64,000 nt of DNA, from positions 1-64,000 of the forward strand of contig JAGWMZ010000015.1 in NCBI GenBank assembly GCA_028871475.1. The letters are read 5' to 3'. Source of the DNA: Sphingomonadales bacterium (GTDB taxonomy: Bacteria; Pseudomonadota; Alphaproteobacteria; Sphingomonadales; Sphingomonadaceae). The notes beneath the pieces were generated by a model that saw nothing but the letters and a program-made list of their open reading frames with translations, made no database searches and had not been told where the DNA came from. Numbering within the stretch: the stretch's first letter is position 1; every line of letters starts with the position of its first letter. Below are positions 17,229-28,269 of this stretch, piece after piece. The translations under genes were made by a program, and so were the position numbers.

Positions 17229-19220
17229 TCACTTCAAATCCGGCGCCGTCGCCTCACCCTTCAGCAGGGCAATGGCCTCGCTGAGAGGAACGACCTTCTG
17301 CGCCTGCTCGCCCAGCACGCGGATGGCGACAGTGCCTTCCTCGGCCTCACGCTTGCCCACCACCAGCAGGTAGGGCACCTTCTGGAGCGAATGCTCGCGC
17401 ACCTTGTAGTTGATCTTCTCGTTGCGGGTGTCGGCTTCCACGCGAATACCGGCGGCCTTCAACTGGGCCACGGCATCATGGGCATAGTCGTCGGCGTCCG
17501 ACACGATGGTCGCCACCACCGCCTGCACCGGGGCCAGCCAGACGGGCAGCTTGCCGGCGAAATGCTCGATCAATATGCCGATGAAACGCTCATAGGAGCC
17601 CAGAATCGCGCGGTGGAGCATGACCGGGCGATGCTTCTCGCCATCCTCGGCAATATATGAAGCATCCAGACGTTCGGGCAGCACGCGGTCCGACTGGATC
17701 GTACCGCACTGCCACGTCCGCCCGATGGCGTCGGTCAGGTGCCATTCCAGCTTGGGCGCATAGAACGCGCCTTCGCCGGGCAGCTCTTCCCAGCCATACT
17801 CTTCCGTCGCCAGACCAGCCTCGACCACCGCATTGCGCAGTTCGGCCTCGGCCTTGTCCCACATCTCGTCGCTGCCAAAGCGCTTTTCCGGGCGCAGGGC
17901 CAGCTTGATCTCATACTTGAAGCCAAAGTCCTTGTAGACCCGGTCCGCCAGCTCGCAGAAGGCCCGCACTTCCTCGACGATCTGGTCCTCGCGGCAGAAG
18001 ATGTGGCCATCGTCCTGCGTGAACTGGCGCACGCGCATGATGCCATGCAACGCGCCATGCGGCTCGTTGCGGTGGCAGCAGCCCATTTCGGCCAGACGCA
18101 GCGGCAGTTCGCGATAGGACTTGATGCCTTGACGGAAGATCAACACATGCGCCGGGCAGTTCATCGGCTTCAAGGCCATCCACTCGGCGTCCTTGGACAC
18201 GATCGGACCATCGTCCTCGGTATTCGGCGCCTCATCGGGGATGACGAACATGTTTTCGCGATATTTGCCCCAGTGGCCGGACTGTTCCCACTGCTTGGCA
18301 TCCATCACCTGCGGGGTCTTGACCTCCTGATAGCCCGTGCCGTCGATGGCGCGGCGCATATAGGCCTCCAGCTCGCGCCAGATCATGTAGCCCTTGGGGT
18401 GCCAGAAAACGCTGCCATGCGCTTCCTGTTGCAGATGGAACAGGTCCATCTCGGCGCCCAGCTTGCGGTGGTCGCGCTTGGCGGCTTCCTCAAGCCGCAG
18501 CAGATGCGCGTCGAGCTGCTTCTTGTTGAGCCAGCCGGTGCCATAGATGCGACTGAGCATCGCATTCTTCTGGTCGCCACGCCAATAGGCGCCTGACACG
18601 CGGGTCAGCTTGAAAGCCTGCGGGTCCAGCTTGCCGGTGCTGGGCAGATGCGGCCCACGGCACATATCCAGCCAGTCCTCGCCCGACCAATAGACGGTCA
18701 AATCCTCGTCACCGGGCAGTTCGGCGGCCCATTCGGCCTTGAAGCTTTCGCCCTGCTGCTTCCAGCGGCTGATCAGTTGCTCGCGGCTCCACACCTCGCG
18801 GCGCAGCGGCTTGTTGGCGGCGATGATCTTGCGCATTTCCGCCTCGATGGCGGGCAGGTCTTCCTCGGTGAAGGGCCGGTCCTTGGGCGCGAAGTCGTAA
18901 TAGAAGCCATCGTCCGTCGCCGGGCCAAAGGTGATCTGCGTGCCGGGGAACAGGTTCTGCACCGCCTCGGCCAGAATATGCGCGTAATCGTGGCGCGCCA
19001 GCTCCAGCGCGTCTTTCTCGTCCTTGTTCGTCACCAGCGCCAGAGACGCATCGCCCGTGAAAGGCCGGGTGAGATCCACCAACTCGCCATCAATGCGCGC
19101 GGCAATCGCGGCCTTGGCCAAGCCCGGACCGATCGCGGCGGCCACATCATAGGGGGTGGAGCCCGGCGCCATTTCGCGCGACGAACCATCGGGGAGGGTG
19201 ATCTTGAGCATGGTGGACAT
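17229..19220 (-). CDS. thrS: Threonyl-tRNA synthetase
   Basis: This class II synthetase charges tRNA-Thr. The 663-residue product has an N-terminal TGS domain ([11 protein letters not shown]), an editing domain with HDYAH and a catalytic core with the zinc Cys in [10 protein letters not shown]. The C-terminal anticodon-binding domain includes [16 protein letters not shown]. The start is at 19220 (MSTMLKITL); the ATG three codons later is also possible. It is monocistronic, with a composite repeat 3' of the stop. Confidence 0.97.
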   Translation of the reverse strand: MSTMLKITLPDGSSREMAPGSTPYDVAAAIGPGLAKAAIAARIDGELVDLTRPFTGDASLALVTNKDEKDALELARHDYAHILAEAVQNLFPGTQITFGPATDDGFYYDFAPKDRPFTEEDLPAIEAEMRKIIAANKPLRREVWSREQLISRWKQQGESFKAEWAAELPGDEDLTVYWSGEDWLDMCRGPHLPSTGKLDPQAFKLTRVSGAYWRGDQKNAMLSRIYGTGWLNKKQLDAHLLRLEEAAKRDHRKLGAEMDLFHLQQEAHGSVFWHPKGYMIWRELEAYMRRAIDGTGYQEVKTPQVMDAKQWEQSGHWGKYRENMFVIPDEAPNTEDDGPIVSKDAEWMALKPMNCPAHVLIFRQGIKSYRELPLRLAEMGCCHRNEPHGALHGIMRVRQFTQDDGHIFCREDQIVEEVRAFCELADRVYKDFGFKYEIKLALRPEKRFGSDEMWDKAEAELRNAVVEAGLATEEYGWEELPGEGAFYAPKLEWHLTDAIGRTWQCGTIQSDRVLPERLDASYIAEDGEKHRPVMLHRAILGSYERFIGILIEHFAGKLPVWLAPVQAVVATIVSDADDYAHDAVAQLKAAGIRVEADTRNEKINYKVREHSLQKVPYLLVVGKREAEEGTVAIRVLGEQAQKVVPLSEAIALLKGEATAPDLK

Positions 19221-19351
19221 GGGGATGCCCTGTAGCCGCGCGCGGGCCTGCGCTCAACCCCCGCACTCAACCCATAGGTTGGCGCAATAATGCGCAAATG
19301 AAGCGCATGGCACCCCTTTTCTCCCCGCGCGCCAAAGGGCAGAAGGCGCCC

Positions 19352-20155
19352 ATGACCAAGACTGCCCCCACCCCCGTCACCGATTTGCGCTTTTTCACCA
19401 TGCCGGCAATGGCTTCGGGCGAAGGCGCGCGCATCGCCCATCGCCTTACCCCGCCCAAGGATCGCAACGCGCCCACCATCGTCTTCCTGCCCGGCTATAT
19501 GTCCGATATGGGCGGGTCCAAGGCGACCATGCTCTACCATGCCGCGCGCGAGGCCCGCATCGGCGCGCTGCTGCTCGATTATTCCGGCTGCGGCCAATCC
19601 TCCGGCGATTTTGCCGATGGCACGCTGAGCCGCTGGCGTGACGAGGTGCTCACCCTCATAGACGCGCGGGTCAGCGGCCCCATCGTGCTGGTCGGCTCCA
19701 GCATGGGCGGCTGGCTGATGCTGATGGTGGCACGCGCACTGGTGGAAAGCGGGCAGGGCGACCGCCTGATGGGCATGGTGGGCATCGCCGCCGCGCCCGA
19801 TTTCACGCAATGGGGCTATACCAGCGCGCAAAAGGCCGATCTTGTGGCCGGGCGCATCGTGCTGGAGCCCAACCCCTATGGCCCGGACCCCACGCCGACT
19901 CACCCGCGCTTCTGGGCCGATGGCGAAAAGAACCGCCTGCTGGAGGACGAAATCGCGCTCGATATGCCCACTATGTTGATTCACGGACAGAAGGACAGCG
20001 ATGTGCCATGGGAAATTTCATTGCGCCTCTCTGCAACTTTACGTTCGGGCGCGGTTCAGCTATGCCTCGTCAAGGACGGCGACCACCGTCTCAGCAAAGA
20101 GGCGGATCTGGCCCTGATACGGCGCTCCGTTTTTGCGCTGGCAGGGATCGGCTAG
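19352..20155 (+). CDS. Alpha/beta hydrolase
   Basis: A 267-residue serine hydrolase of the alpha/beta fold. The nucleophile elbow is GSSMGG, preceded by the DYSGCGQSSGDF oxyanion region; the catalytic His is in DGDHRLS and the acid in GQKDSDVP. The pattern resembles ABHD10/acyl-protein thioesterase-like enzymes. The substrate is unknown. The start MTKTAPTPVT at 19352 is chosen because AGAAGG precedes it; an ATG at 19298 lacks a good ribosome-binding site. The TPR gene follows within 16 bp and the two probably form an operon. Confidence 0.85.
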   Translation: MTKTAPTPVTDLRFFTMPAMASGEGARIAHRLTPPKDRNAPTIVFLPGYMSDMGGSKATMLYHAAREARIGALLLDYSGCGQSSGDFADGTLSRWRDEVLTLIDARVSGPIVLVGSSMGGWLMLMVARALVESGQGDRLMGMVGIAAAPDFTQWGYTSAQKADLVAGRIVLEPNPYGPDPTPTHPRFWADGEKNRLLEDEIALDMPTMLIHGQKDSDVPWEISLRLSATLRSGAVQLCLVKDGDHRLSKEADLALIRRSVFALAGIG

Positions 20156-20171
20156 ATCCGGGAAGTCATTG

Positions 20172-21113
20172 ATGTCACTCGCCTTGATTGCCGCTTTCAT
20201 GTTGCTGCAGACCGGCCCCGTCGTTCCCGATGGTGCCGGCCCCTCGCTCGGGCTGCCGATGATCGACCGCCCCCCGCCAAGGCCAAGGCGCAACAGCTAT
20301 CTGCTGCCCAGCGAGCGGGGCGCGGTGGAAAACAACAAGCTGGCCCAGTGCCGCGATACAGCAGCGGCCAATGCCGACCAGGGCGTCTCGACGGCCACCG
20401 ATTGGCTTTCGGGCGCCAAGGGGCCGGAACGGGCCGAAGCGCATCTCTGCCTTGGCTATGCCTACAGCCAGTCGCAGGCGTGGGAGATGGCCCAGCAGGC
20501 CTTTCTGGCCGGCCGCGACGAGGCCACCGACAATGTGCTCACCCGCGCGCGGCTGGGCGCCATGGCGGGCAATGCCGCGCTCGCCTCGGGCCATATGGTG
20601 CAGGCGATCACCGCGCTGGAACGCGCCAAGGCCGACGCCAAGGCGGCAGGCAATCTCTCGATGCTCGGCGCGATCGACAGCGACCGTGCCCGCGCGCTCG
20701 TCGCGCTCAAGCGCAATGACGAAGCCGCCGCAGCCCTTGCCGAGGCGCGCAGGGACGCCCCCGGTGACGAGGCCGTCTGGCTGCTGTCGGCCACGCTGTC
20801 ACGCCGCATGGGCAAGCTGACCGACGCCCAGAGCCAGATCGAGACCGCCGTGAAGATCAGCCCGCTCGACCCGGAAGTGGGGCTGGAAGCAGGCGTGATC
20901 GCCGAACTCTCCGGCCATGAGGATGCCGCAAGGCGTTCGTGGCAGTCCGTTGTCGCGGCCAGCCCGCAAAGCGATGCCGGCCATCAGGCCGCCGCCTATC
21001 TGGCGCAGATCGGGCCGGCGCCCGCCGCGCCTGCCCCGGCAAACGCCCCATCGACCACCGGCGCCCCCGGCGCCAACGCCACCTCCACCAAACCCCTTGC
21101 CAAGAGCGGATAA
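20172..21113 (+). CDS. TPR-repeat protein, probably exported
   Basis: A 313-residue protein that starts MSLALIAAFMLL, a hydrophobic N-terminus that looks like a signal or anchor. It has several degenerate tetratricopeptide repeats (AEAHLCLGYAYSQSQAWEMA, LVALKRNDEAAAALAEARRD, AVWLLSATLSRRMGKLTDAQ) and a Pro/Ala-rich tail. TPR proteins mediate protein contacts; the partner here is unknown. GGGAAG precedes the ATG at 20172. It sits between the hydrolase and the glutamate dehydrogenase gene, all on one strand, but a shared function is not evident. Confidence 0.78.
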   Translation: MSLALIAAFMLLQTGPVVPDGAGPSLGLPMIDRPPPRPRRNSYLLPSERGAVENNKLAQCRDTAAANADQGVSTATDWLSGAKGPERAEAHLCLGYAYSQSQAWEMAQQAFLAGRDEATDNVLTRARLGAMAGNAALASGHMVQAITALERAKADAKAAGNLSMLGAIDSDRARALVALKRNDEAAAALAEARRDAPGDEAVWLLSATLSRRMGKLTDAQSQIETAVKISPLDPEVGLEAGVIAELSGHEDAARRSWQSVVAASPQSDAGHQAAAYLAQIGPAPAAPAPANAPSTTGAPGANATSTKPLAKSG

Positions 21114-21204
21114 TGTCACAGTTCGCCCAGGCATGATTCCCCAAGACGTCCGGCCCATGGCCGGGCGACAACAACACCAGAGTGACAATCGGGAGAGCGA
21201 CACC

Positions 21205-24200
21205 GTGTCCGAACCGTCCAGCCGTTCCACTACCACCGCCACCCTGCCCGAAGCGCTGATCGCGCGGCTGGCCCCAAGGCTGGAGGCGCGGCTGGGCGAT
21301 GCGCAATTACCCGGCGACCCCGCGATGAACGCGCAGGGGCTCGACGCCATGACCCGCTTCATGCTGACCGCGGCGGGCAAGCGCGAAAGGGCGCAATCGG
21401 CCATCGCCATCGAAACCGTTTCGGGCGCGGCGGGCGAGCGCTTCATGCGCATCGCCGTCATCAACGAGGACATGCCTTTCCTCGTGGATTCCATCGCGGG
21501 CACGGTGTCGGCCCATGGGCTGGTGATCGACCGGCTGATCCATCCCGTCCTGCCGGTGGAGCGTGATGCCCACGGCCTGATCACCGACCTGCCCGAGGGC
21601 GATGCGCCGGGCACTCCGCGCGAATCCATGGTCTATCTGGAAACACCGCGTGCCGATGCGCGCACCCGCGCCGCCCTTGCCGCCGAACTGGCGCTGACTT
21701 TGGGCGATGTGCGCACCGCAGTGGGCGACTGGAACGCGATGCGGGCCGCCATGGACGAGGATGCCGGCCGCCTGACCGCGATGGACCGGGCCGAGGGCGC
21801 CAGCCTGCTGCGCTGGTTCAAGGATGGCATGCTGACGCAGCTGGGCCATGTCGTACGCCTGCGCGACGGCACCCAGCAAGGCGCGCTGGGCATCTGCCGC
21901 AAGAGCACCTGGGACCTGCTGAGCCGCGCCAGCTTTGAGCGTGCCTTTGCCTGGTTCGATGGCTTTGCCGCGCGGGGCGGCGGCGGGCGCCTGCCGCTCA
22001 TCGTCAAGTCGAACCGTATCTCGCATGTCCATCGCCGCGTGCCGCTCGATCTCTTCATCGTGCCGCTGATCGAGGATGGCCATGTCATCGCCCTGTCCAT
22101 CCACGCCGGTGTGTGGACCAGCGAGGCACTGGCCAGCCCGCCCCACGCGGTGCCGCGCATGCGCGCCCAACTGGCCGCGCTGATGACGAAATTCGGCTTT
22201 TCGGCGCGTGGCCATGCCGGCAAGGGTCTGATCCATGCGCTGACCAGCCTGCCGCATGACCAGCTCATCGGCTTTACCGACGCCGATATGGAGCGCGTCG
22301 CGCTGACGCTGATGAGCCTGATCGACCGGCCTCGCCCGCGTCTGGCACTGGTCGGCGCGCCGCTGGAACGGCACCTTTATGCCTTCGTCTGGCTGCCGCG
22401 TGACCGCTTCTCCACCGCCATGCGCAAACGCGTGGCCGCACTGCTGACCGAGGCGACCGGCGCCAAGGTGCTCGACTGGTCGCTCGAGGTCGAAGGTTCG
22501 CATCTGGCGCAATTGCGCTATGTGCTGGCCAGCGGCGAGGGTGAGGAAACCCCCATGCCCGACGAGGCCGCGCTCGACGCGCAATTGCAGTTGATGCTGC
22601 GCGGCTGGGGCGATGCGGTCGAAGCCGAACTGGCGCAGAGCGAGGACCCGGCCCGCGCCGCAGCCATCGCCAGCCGCTATGCCGAAGCCTTCCCCATCGC
22701 CTATCAGAACACCTATGGTCCGGCCGAAGCGGCGATCGACATTGCCCATCTGCGCCGCGTCGCCGGTGGCGGCGATGAGGCTTTCACGCGCGCCGTGCGG
22801 CTCTATCAGCTCGATGTGGATGGCGAGGACCGCCTGCGTCTCAAGATCTATGAGAAGAGCGCGACGCTGGTGCTCTCCGACGTGGTGCCGGCGCTCGAAC
22901 ATTTCGGCTTCCGCGTGATCGACAACGTGCCCACCACCCTGGCCACCCGCGATGAAAAGCTGGGAGTCATCCATGATTTCGTGCTGGGCCTGCCGCGCGG
23001 CGCCGATGTGGCGCCGGTGCTGGCCCATGCGCCCATCATCGAGGATGCCATGCTCGCCGTGCTGGCGGGCGTGGGCGAGGAGGATGCCTTCAACCGCCTG
23101 ATCGTGGGCGTGGGGCTTTCCGCGCGAGAGGCCAACTGGCTGCGCGCCTGGTATCGTTACCTGCGCCAGACGGGGGTGAACCTGGGCGTGGACACGGCGG
23201 TGGATGCGCTGATGAATGCGCCCGTGGTGACCCTGGGTCTGGTGGACCTGTTCCGCGCGCGCCATCAGGAAAGCGGCGGCGACCGGACGGCGTCCGAAAG
23301 CGAGGCGGAGGCCGCCATCCGCGACGGCCTGGCCAAGGTTTCGGCCATCAACGAGGACCGCCTGCTGCGCGCCTTCCGCAGCGTGGTGCTGGCGATCCTG
23401 CGCACCAATGCCTTTGCCCCCTCCAGCCGCGAGGCGCTGGCCTTCAAATTCGACTCCGCTCTGGTGCCCGGCCTGCCAAAGCCCCTGCCGTGGCGCGAAA
23501 TCTTCGTCTATTCGCGCCGGGTCGAAGGCATCCATCTGCGCGCCGGGCCGGTCGCGCGCGGCGGCCTGCGCTGGTCGGATCGGCGTGACGATTTCCGCAC
23601 CGAAGTGCTGGGCCTGATGAAGGCGCAGCGCGTGAAGAATGCGGTCATCGTGCCGACCGGCGCCAAGGGCGGCTTTTACCCCAAACAGCTTCCCGACCCC
23701 GCGCATGACCGCGACGGCTGGGCGAACGAGGGCCGCGAAAGCTATAAGGTCTTCATCCGCACGCTGCTGTCGATCACCGACAACATCGAGGATGGCAAGG
23801 TCGTCCACCCCGAAGGCGTCATCATCCGCGATGGCGAGGACCCCTATTTCGTCGTTGCCGCCGACAAGGGCACGGCCACTTTCTCCGACACGGCCAATGG
23901 CCTTGCGGCGGAAAAGGACTTCTGGCTGGACGATGCTTTCGCCAGCGGCGGCTCGAAGGGCTATGACCACAAGGCCATGGGCATCACCGCGCGCGGCGCG
24001 TGGATGTCGGTCCAGCGCCACTTCCTGGAAATGGGCGTGGATGTGCAAAGCGACCCCGTGCGCGTGGTGGGCGTTGGCGACATGAGCGGCGACGTCTTCG
24101 GCAACGGCATGCTGCTCTCGCAGTCGCTGCTGCTCACCGCCGCGTTTGACCATCGCCACATCTTCCTCGATCCCAATCCCGATGCGGCGAAAAGCTGGGC

Positions 24201-25953
24201 CGAGCGCAACCGCCTGTTCAACCTGCCCCGGTCGAGCTGGGACGATTACGACCGCTCGGTCCTCTCGGAAGGCGCCGCCATCGTGCCGCGCAGCCAGAAG
24301 GAAATCCCCCTCTCGCCCGAAATCCGCGCCGTGCTGGGCATCGAGGCGGAGGTGATCGACCCCGATTCGCTGATGACCGCCATCCTGAAGGCCCCGGTCG
24401 ACCTGCTGTGGTTTGGCGGCATCGGCACCTATGTCAAATCCGCGCATGAGGTGAACGCCGATGTGGGCGATCCCTCCAACGATGCCATCCGCGTCAACGG
24501 CGGCGACGTGCGCGCCCGCGTCATTGGCGAGGGCGGCAACCTTGGCTGCACGCAGGCGGGCCGCATCGACTATGCCCTTCTGGGCGCGGACCATTTCGGC
24601 GGGCGCGGCAACACCGACTTCATCGACAATTCGGCCGGCGTCGATTGCTCGGACAAGGAGGTCAACATCAAGATCGCGCTGGCATCGGCCAAGCGCGCCG
24701 GGCGCCTCACCGAAGAGGACCGCGTGGTGCTGCTCTCGCAGATGACCGATGCGGTGGCGGCCCTGGTGCTGGAGGACAACCGCCTGCAAGCGCTGGGCCT
24801 CTCGATCGCCCAAAGCGGCGGGGCCGATGCCATGCCCGGCCATGTGCGCCTGATCGAGATGCTGGAGGATTCCGGTCAGCTCGACCGCCGCACCGAAGGG
24901 CTGGCCGATGCCGACACCTTCACGCGCCGCGCTTCCGAAAGTGGCGCTGGCCTCACCCGGCCCGAACTTGCCGTGCTGCTCTCCAGCGCCAAGCTGGCCA
25001 TTCAGGATGCGCTGGAACGCTCGACCGTTGTCGATGACCCGGCGCTCGATGCCGAACTGCTCACCGCCTTTCCGCAAGCGATGCGCGACACCTACCGCGA
25101 GGATATTCTCGCCCACCGCCTGCGCCGCGAAATCCTCGCCACACGTCTGGCCAACCGCCTCGTCAACCGCCTCGGCTTCGTTCACCCCTTCGAACTGGCC
25201 GAGGAAGAAGGCGTGGGCCTTGCCGATGTGACGGCAGCCTTCCTGGCGGCGGAGCAGCTTTTCGGCATGGCCGCCATCTGGCAGGCCATTGAGGACGCGC
25301 CGATGGGCGAAAAGGCCCGCATCCTGCTGATGAGCCGCAGCGCCGACGCCTTGCGCAGCCATATGGCCGACCTGCTCCGCTCGGGCGCGACCACCATGTC
25401 GCCCTTCGTGCTGGCAGAGGCGCTGTCAGGCGGCCTCGGCACGCTGGCAACACAGGTTGATGACCTGCTGGTGGCCGAAGCGCGCGACCAGTCGGCCCGC
25501 CTCTCGGCCGACCTGCTGGCCGCCGGGGCCGACCCCGAGCAGTCCGCCGCCATCGTGCGCCTCTTCGACCTCGATGGCGCGGTGGGGCTGGCCGCCCTTG
25601 CCCACACCGGCGGGGCCGAACCCATCACACTCACCCGCGCCTTCACCCGCCTTGGCGAGGCCCTCGGCCTCGACTGGGCGCAGGGCGTGGCCGCGCGCCT
25701 CTCCCCCGCCGATCCGTGGGAGCGCCTGCTCGTCGCTGGCCTCGCCCGCGACTTCCAGCAGATGCGCCTGCAATTCCTCGCCCGCATCGAAGCCACCGCC
25801 CCACTCGACGGCGTGGAAAGCTGGCTGGAAAGCAAGGCTGGCGGCGTTGCCTCCTTCCGTGCGGTGATCGACCGCGCCAGGCGGGCAGCAACCGTCAGCC
25901 CGGCGATGTTGGCGCAGATTGCCAGTCAGGCGCGGAACGTGTTGGCCAGGTAA
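21205..25953 (+). CDS. NAD-specific glutamate dehydrogenase, large (GDH-180) type
   Basis: This enzyme oxidises glutamate to 2-oxoglutarate and ammonia with NAD, mainly for glutamate catabolism. The product is about 1,582 residues, typical of the 180-kDa class. It has an N-terminal ACT-like regulatory region (MPFLVDSIAGTVSAHGL), a central catalytic domain with GPVARGGLRWSDRRDDFRTE and VPTGAKGGFYPK, and a Rossmann part with VVGVGDMSGDVFGNGM. The start is the GTG at 21205 preceded by GGGAGAG; a longer open frame would overlap the TPR gene. The very long frame on the opposite strand is a composition shadow. Confidence 0.96.
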   Translation: MSEPSSRSTTTATLPEALIARLAPRLEARLGDAQLPGDPAMNAQGLDAMTRFMLTAAGKRERAQSAIAIETVSGAAGERFMRIAVINEDMPFLVDSIAGTVSAHGLVIDRLIHPVLPVERDAHGLITDLPEGDAPGTPRESMVYLETPRADARTRAALAAELALTLGDVRTAVGDWNAMRAAMDEDAGRLTAMDRAEGASLLRWFKDGMLTQLGHVVRLRDGTQQGALGICRKSTWDLLSRASFERAFAWFDGFAARGGGGRLPLIVKSNRISHVHRRVPLDLFIVPLIEDGHVIALSIHAGVWTSEALASPPHAVPRMRAQLAALMTKFGFSARGHAGKGLIHALTSLPHDQLIGFTDADMERVALTLMSLIDRPRPRLALVGAPLERHLYAFVWLPRDRFSTAMRKRVAALLTEATGAKVLDWSLEVEGSHLAQLRYVLASGEGEETPMPDEAALDAQLQLMLRGWGDAVEAELAQSEDPARAAAIASRYAEAFPIAYQNTYGPAEAAIDIAHLRRVAGGGDEAFTRAVRLYQLDVDGEDRLRLKIYEKSATLVLSDVVPALEHFGFRVIDNVPTTLATRDEKLGVIHDFVLGLPRGADVAPVLAHAPIIEDAMLAVLAGVGEEDAFNRLIVGVGLSAREANWLRAWYRYLRQTGVNLGVDTAVDALMNAPVVTLGLVDLFRARHQESGGDRTASESEAEAAIRDGLAKVSAINEDRLLRAFRSVVLAILRTNAFAPSSREALAFKFDSALVPGLPKPLPWREIFVYSRRVEGIHLRAGPVARGGLRWSDRRDDFRTEVLGLMKAQRVKNAVIVPTGAKGGFYPKQLPDPAHDRDGWANEGRESYKVFIRTLLSITDNIEDGKVVHPEGVIIRDGEDPYFVVAADKGTATFSDTANGLAAEKDFWLDDAFASGGSKGYDHKAMGITARGAWMSVQRHFLEMGVDVQSDPVRVVGVGDMSGDVFGNGMLLSQSLLLTAAFDHRHIFLDPNPDAAKSWAERNRLFNLPRSSWDDYDRSVLSEGAAIVPRSQKEIPLSPEIRAVLGIEAEVIDPDSLMTAILKAPVDLLWFGGIGTYVKSAHEVNADVGDPSNDAIRVNGGDVRARVIGEGGNLGCTQAGRIDYALLGADHFGGRGNTDFIDNSAGVDCSDKEVNIKIALASAKRAGRLTEEDRVVLLSQMTDAVAALVLEDNRLQALGLSIAQSGGADAMPGHVRLIEMLEDSGQLDRRTEGLADADTFTRRASESGAGLTRPELAVLLSSAKLAIQDALERSTVVDDPALDAELLTAFPQAMRDTYREDILAHRLRREILATRLANRLVNRLGFVHPFELAEEEGVGLADVTAAFLAAEQLFGMAAIWQAIEDAPMGEKARILLMSRSADALRSHMADLLRSGATTMSPFVLAEALSGGLGTLATQVDDLLVAEARDQSARLSADLLAAGADPEQSAAIVRLFDLDGAVGLAALAHTGGAEPITLTRAFTRLGEALGLDWAQGVAARLSPADPWERLLVAGLARDFQQMRLQFLARIEATAPLDGVESWLESKAGGVASFRAVIDRARRAATVSPAMLAQIASQARNVLAR

Positions 25954-25969
25954 GATTGCAGGGAGGAAA

Positions 25970-26163
25970 GCAGGGGGTGTTACACCCCCTGCACCCCCAT
26001 GACGTCTTCCGGTGCTCACCACCAGAGCTGAGCAGGCCGCGCCGCAGGCAGAAAATGGTTGTCGCAGGGTAACCCTTTCCTGCCTGCGGCGCAGCGATGT
26101 TGGCGCTATGGTTTGACCTGGCGCACAGGTTCCAAAATAAAGGGAGGGCGATGGCCCTCGCAT
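25970..26163. repeat. Composite palindromic repeat element, copy 5 (variant)
   Basis: The left hairpin is changed on both arms (GCAGGGGGTGT / ACACCCCCTGC, 25970-25991), so pairing is kept although the sequence differs. The right outer unit 26142-26163 is shortened (GGGAGGGC-GATG-GCCCTCGCAT). Inner units CGCGCCGCAGGC (about 26037-26049) and GCCTGCGGCGCAGCG (about 26082-26096) are present. It lies between gdh and queG, which converge, and ends 4 nt from the queG stop. Confidence 0.8.
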
Positions 26164-26166
26164 TTT

Positions 26167-27234
26167 CTACTTTTCTTCCAACCTCTTCAAAGCCCAGACA
26201 GCCGCATCCGCCACCCCTTCATCCGGGTCGGCACACAAGGCGCGCACTTGCCCAACCAGCGCCAAATTCCCAGAATTCCCCGCCGCATAAAGGCAATTGC
26301 GCACAAATCGGTCCCGCCCGATCCGCTTGATCGGCGAACCGGAGAACAAGCGACGGAAGCCCGCATCATCCAGCGCCAGCAAGTCTTGCAGCCGCGGCGC
26401 GACCAGTTCGGCGCGGGGCAGGAAGGCGCGGTTGCGCTGGACCTGCGCGGCGAATTTGTTCCACGGGCAGGCGGCAAGGCAATCATCGCAGCCATAGATG
26501 CGATTGCCCAGCGCCGCGCGGAATTCCTCGTCCACCGGGCCTTTGTGTTCGATCGTCAGGTATGAAACGCAGCGCCGCGCATCCAGCCGATAGGGCGCGG
26601 GAAAGGCATCGGTTGGGCAGACGCGCTGGCAGGCATCGCACGACCCACAGCGGTTGCGCCCAGGCGCGTCGGGTTCCAGATCCAGCGTGGTGTAGATCGC
26701 CCCCAGAAACAGCCACGAGCCCGCCACGCGCGAAACGATGTTGGTATGCTTGCCCTGCCAGCCCAGCCCGGCCGCCTCGCCCAGCGGCTTTTCCATGACC
26801 GGCGCTGTATCGACAAAGACCTTCACCCCTGCCTCGATGCCATCTTTCGCGCAGCGCTCGACGATCCAGCGCGCCAGATGTTTCAGCGCCTTTTTCACCA
26901 CATCATGGTAATCGGCCCCTTGCGCATAGACCGAAATCCGCGCCCTTTCGCTGTCCCCCTCCAGCGCCAGCGGGTCATAGGCCGGGGCATAGCTCATCCC
27001 CAGCGCGATCACGCTTTGCGCCTCGGGCCATAATCCCTGCGGGGAACGGCGGTGGTGCTGGCGGCTTTCCATCCAGTCCATGGTGCCATGCATGCCCTCG
27101 CCCAGCCATTCTTCCAGCCGGGCGGCGCGCAAGGGGTCTTCGCCCGCACTCGCAAAACCGCAGGCGGCAAAGCCCAAGGCGCTGGCCTGCGCGGCAATTT
27201 CGCCTTTCAGCGTCGAATTTAGCGTGATCTTCAT
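26167..27234 (-). CDS. queG: Epoxyqueuosine reductase
   Basis: QueG performs the last step of queuosine synthesis, reducing epoxyqueuosine in tRNA with a cobalamin cofactor and two 4Fe-4S clusters. The 355-residue product has both cluster motifs, [16 protein letters not shown] and [13 protein letters not shown], with the usual intervening spacing. The C-terminal HEAT-like part is [12 protein letters not shown]. The start [10 protein letters not shown] at 27234 is preferred over the frame opening at 27267. It diverges from the ABC exporter operon; the two starts are only about 40 bp apart. Confidence 0.94.
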   Translation of the reverse strand: MKITLNSTLKGEIAAQASALGFAACGFASAGEDPLRAARLEEWLGEGMHGTMDWMESRQHHRRSPQGLWPEAQSVIALGMSYAPAYDPLALEGDSERARISVYAQGADYHDVVKKALKHLARWIVERCAKDGIEAGVKVFVDTAPVMEKPLGEAAGLGWQGKHTNIVSRVAGSWLFLGAIYTTLDLEPDAPGRNRCGSCDACQRVCPTDAFPAPYRLDARRCVSYLTIEHKGPVDEEFRAALGNRIYGCDDCLAACPWNKFAAQVQRNRAFLPRAELVAPRLQDLLALDDAGFRRLFSGSPIKRIGRDRFVRNCLYAAGNSGNLALVGQVRALCADPDEGVADAAVWALKRLEEK

Positions 27235-27276
27235 GGAAGACTGTGTTGAACCTGCATTCGGCCCCAAGGACAGACG

Positions 27277-28269
27277 ATGACCAGCGACCCAGACGCCGAC
27301 TTAGACAATCCCGCGCCCGACAGCAACGAGCCGCCCCCTGATCTGGCGATCGAGGTGCGCGGGCTGGTCAAACGCTTTGATGGCGCCACGGCGGTGGACG
27401 GGGTGGACCTGCGCGTGCCCACTGGGTCGATCTATGGCATCCTTGGCCCCAATGGCGCGGGCAAGACCACCACGCTGCGCATGATTCTGGGCATCATTGA
27501 CCCTGATGCGGGCGAGCGCCGCGTATTGGGCTCCACCCGCCCACAGACACAAGCCCATGCCATCGGCTATCTGCCCGAGGAGCGCGGACTTTACCCGGCG
27601 ATGAAGGCCTATGAGGCCATCGCATTCCTTGGTGCCCTGCGCGGCGTCCCGCTGAAGGAAGGGCGCAAACGCGGGCGCGCGCTGCTTGAAGCCCATGGGC
27701 TGGGCCATCTGGCCGAACGCCAGATCCGCCAGATGAGCAAGGGGCAGGCCCAGCAGGTGCAATTGCTCGGCACCCTGGTCCACAGGCCCAAGCTGGTCAT
27801 CTTCGACGAACCCTTTTCCGGCCTCGACGCCATCAACCAGGGGCGGCTGGAGCAGATGATCCGCGCCCTCGCCAAGGACGGCACCACGGTCATCTTCTCC
27901 ACCCATGTCATCGCCCATGCCGAGCGTTTGTGCGACGAGGTGGCGATCATCGCGGGCGGCCGCGTGCCCTTTGCCGGGCCGGTGAATGTGGCGCGCGACC
28001 GTATCCGCCCGCAGGTTCGGCTGGAAACCCGCGCCACTGACGGACCATGGCGCGCCGCCCTGCCTGCCGATGCAAGGCGCGAAGGGCCGTTCTGGCTCTT
28101 CAGCCTGCCCGAAAGCGGTGTCGAACCCCTGCTGCGCGCGCTGATCGAGGGGGAGGCAGGCATTCTCTCGCTCTCCATCGAGCGGGCCGGACTGCATGAT
28201 GCCTTCGTCGCCATTGCCGGAGAGGCCGCCGCCCGCGCCCTTGATGCCGCATCGGAGGAAGCGGCATGA
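27277..28269 (+). CDS. ABC transporter ATP-binding protein, ABC-2 exporter type
   Basis: The 330-residue ATPase has Walker [10 protein letters not shown] (about residue 55), Walker [13 protein letters not shown] and the switch His in [17 protein letters not shown]-terminal DUF4162-like domain follows. The signature motif reads [10 protein letters not shown] instead of LSGGQ, as in NatA-type exporters. It is coupled to its permease by an ATGA overlap. NatA/NatB-like pairs export sodium or other small molecules, but the substrate here cannot be read from sequence. The N-terminus is acidic ([19 protein letters not shown]). Confidence 0.88.
   Translation: MTSDPDADLDNPAPDSNEPPPDLAIEVRGLVKRFDGATAVDGVDLRVPTGSIYGILGPNGAGKTTTLRMILGIIDPDAGERRVLGSTRPQTQAHAIGYLPEERGLYPAMKAYEAIAFLGALRGVPLKEGRKRGRALLEAHGLGHLAERQIRQMSKGQAQQVQLLGTLVHRPKLVIFDEPFSGLDAINQGRLEQMIRALAKDGTTVIFSTHVIAHAERLCDEVAIIAGGRVPFAGPVNVARDRIRPQVRLETRATDGPWRAALPADARREGPFWLFSLPESGVEPLLRALIEGEAGILSLSIERAGLHDAFVAIAGEAAARALDAASEEAA

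Noticed and set aside
20917..21204. A 96-residue N-terminal extension of glutamate dehydrogenase
   Set aside because: It overlaps the TPR gene in another frame, and the GTG at 21205 has a good ribosome-binding site and gives the normal family length.
21307..25362. A 1,351-residue open frame antisense to glutamate dehydrogenase
   Set aside because: Low-complexity His/Gln/Arg-rich product opposite a clear GDH-180; explained by codon bias.
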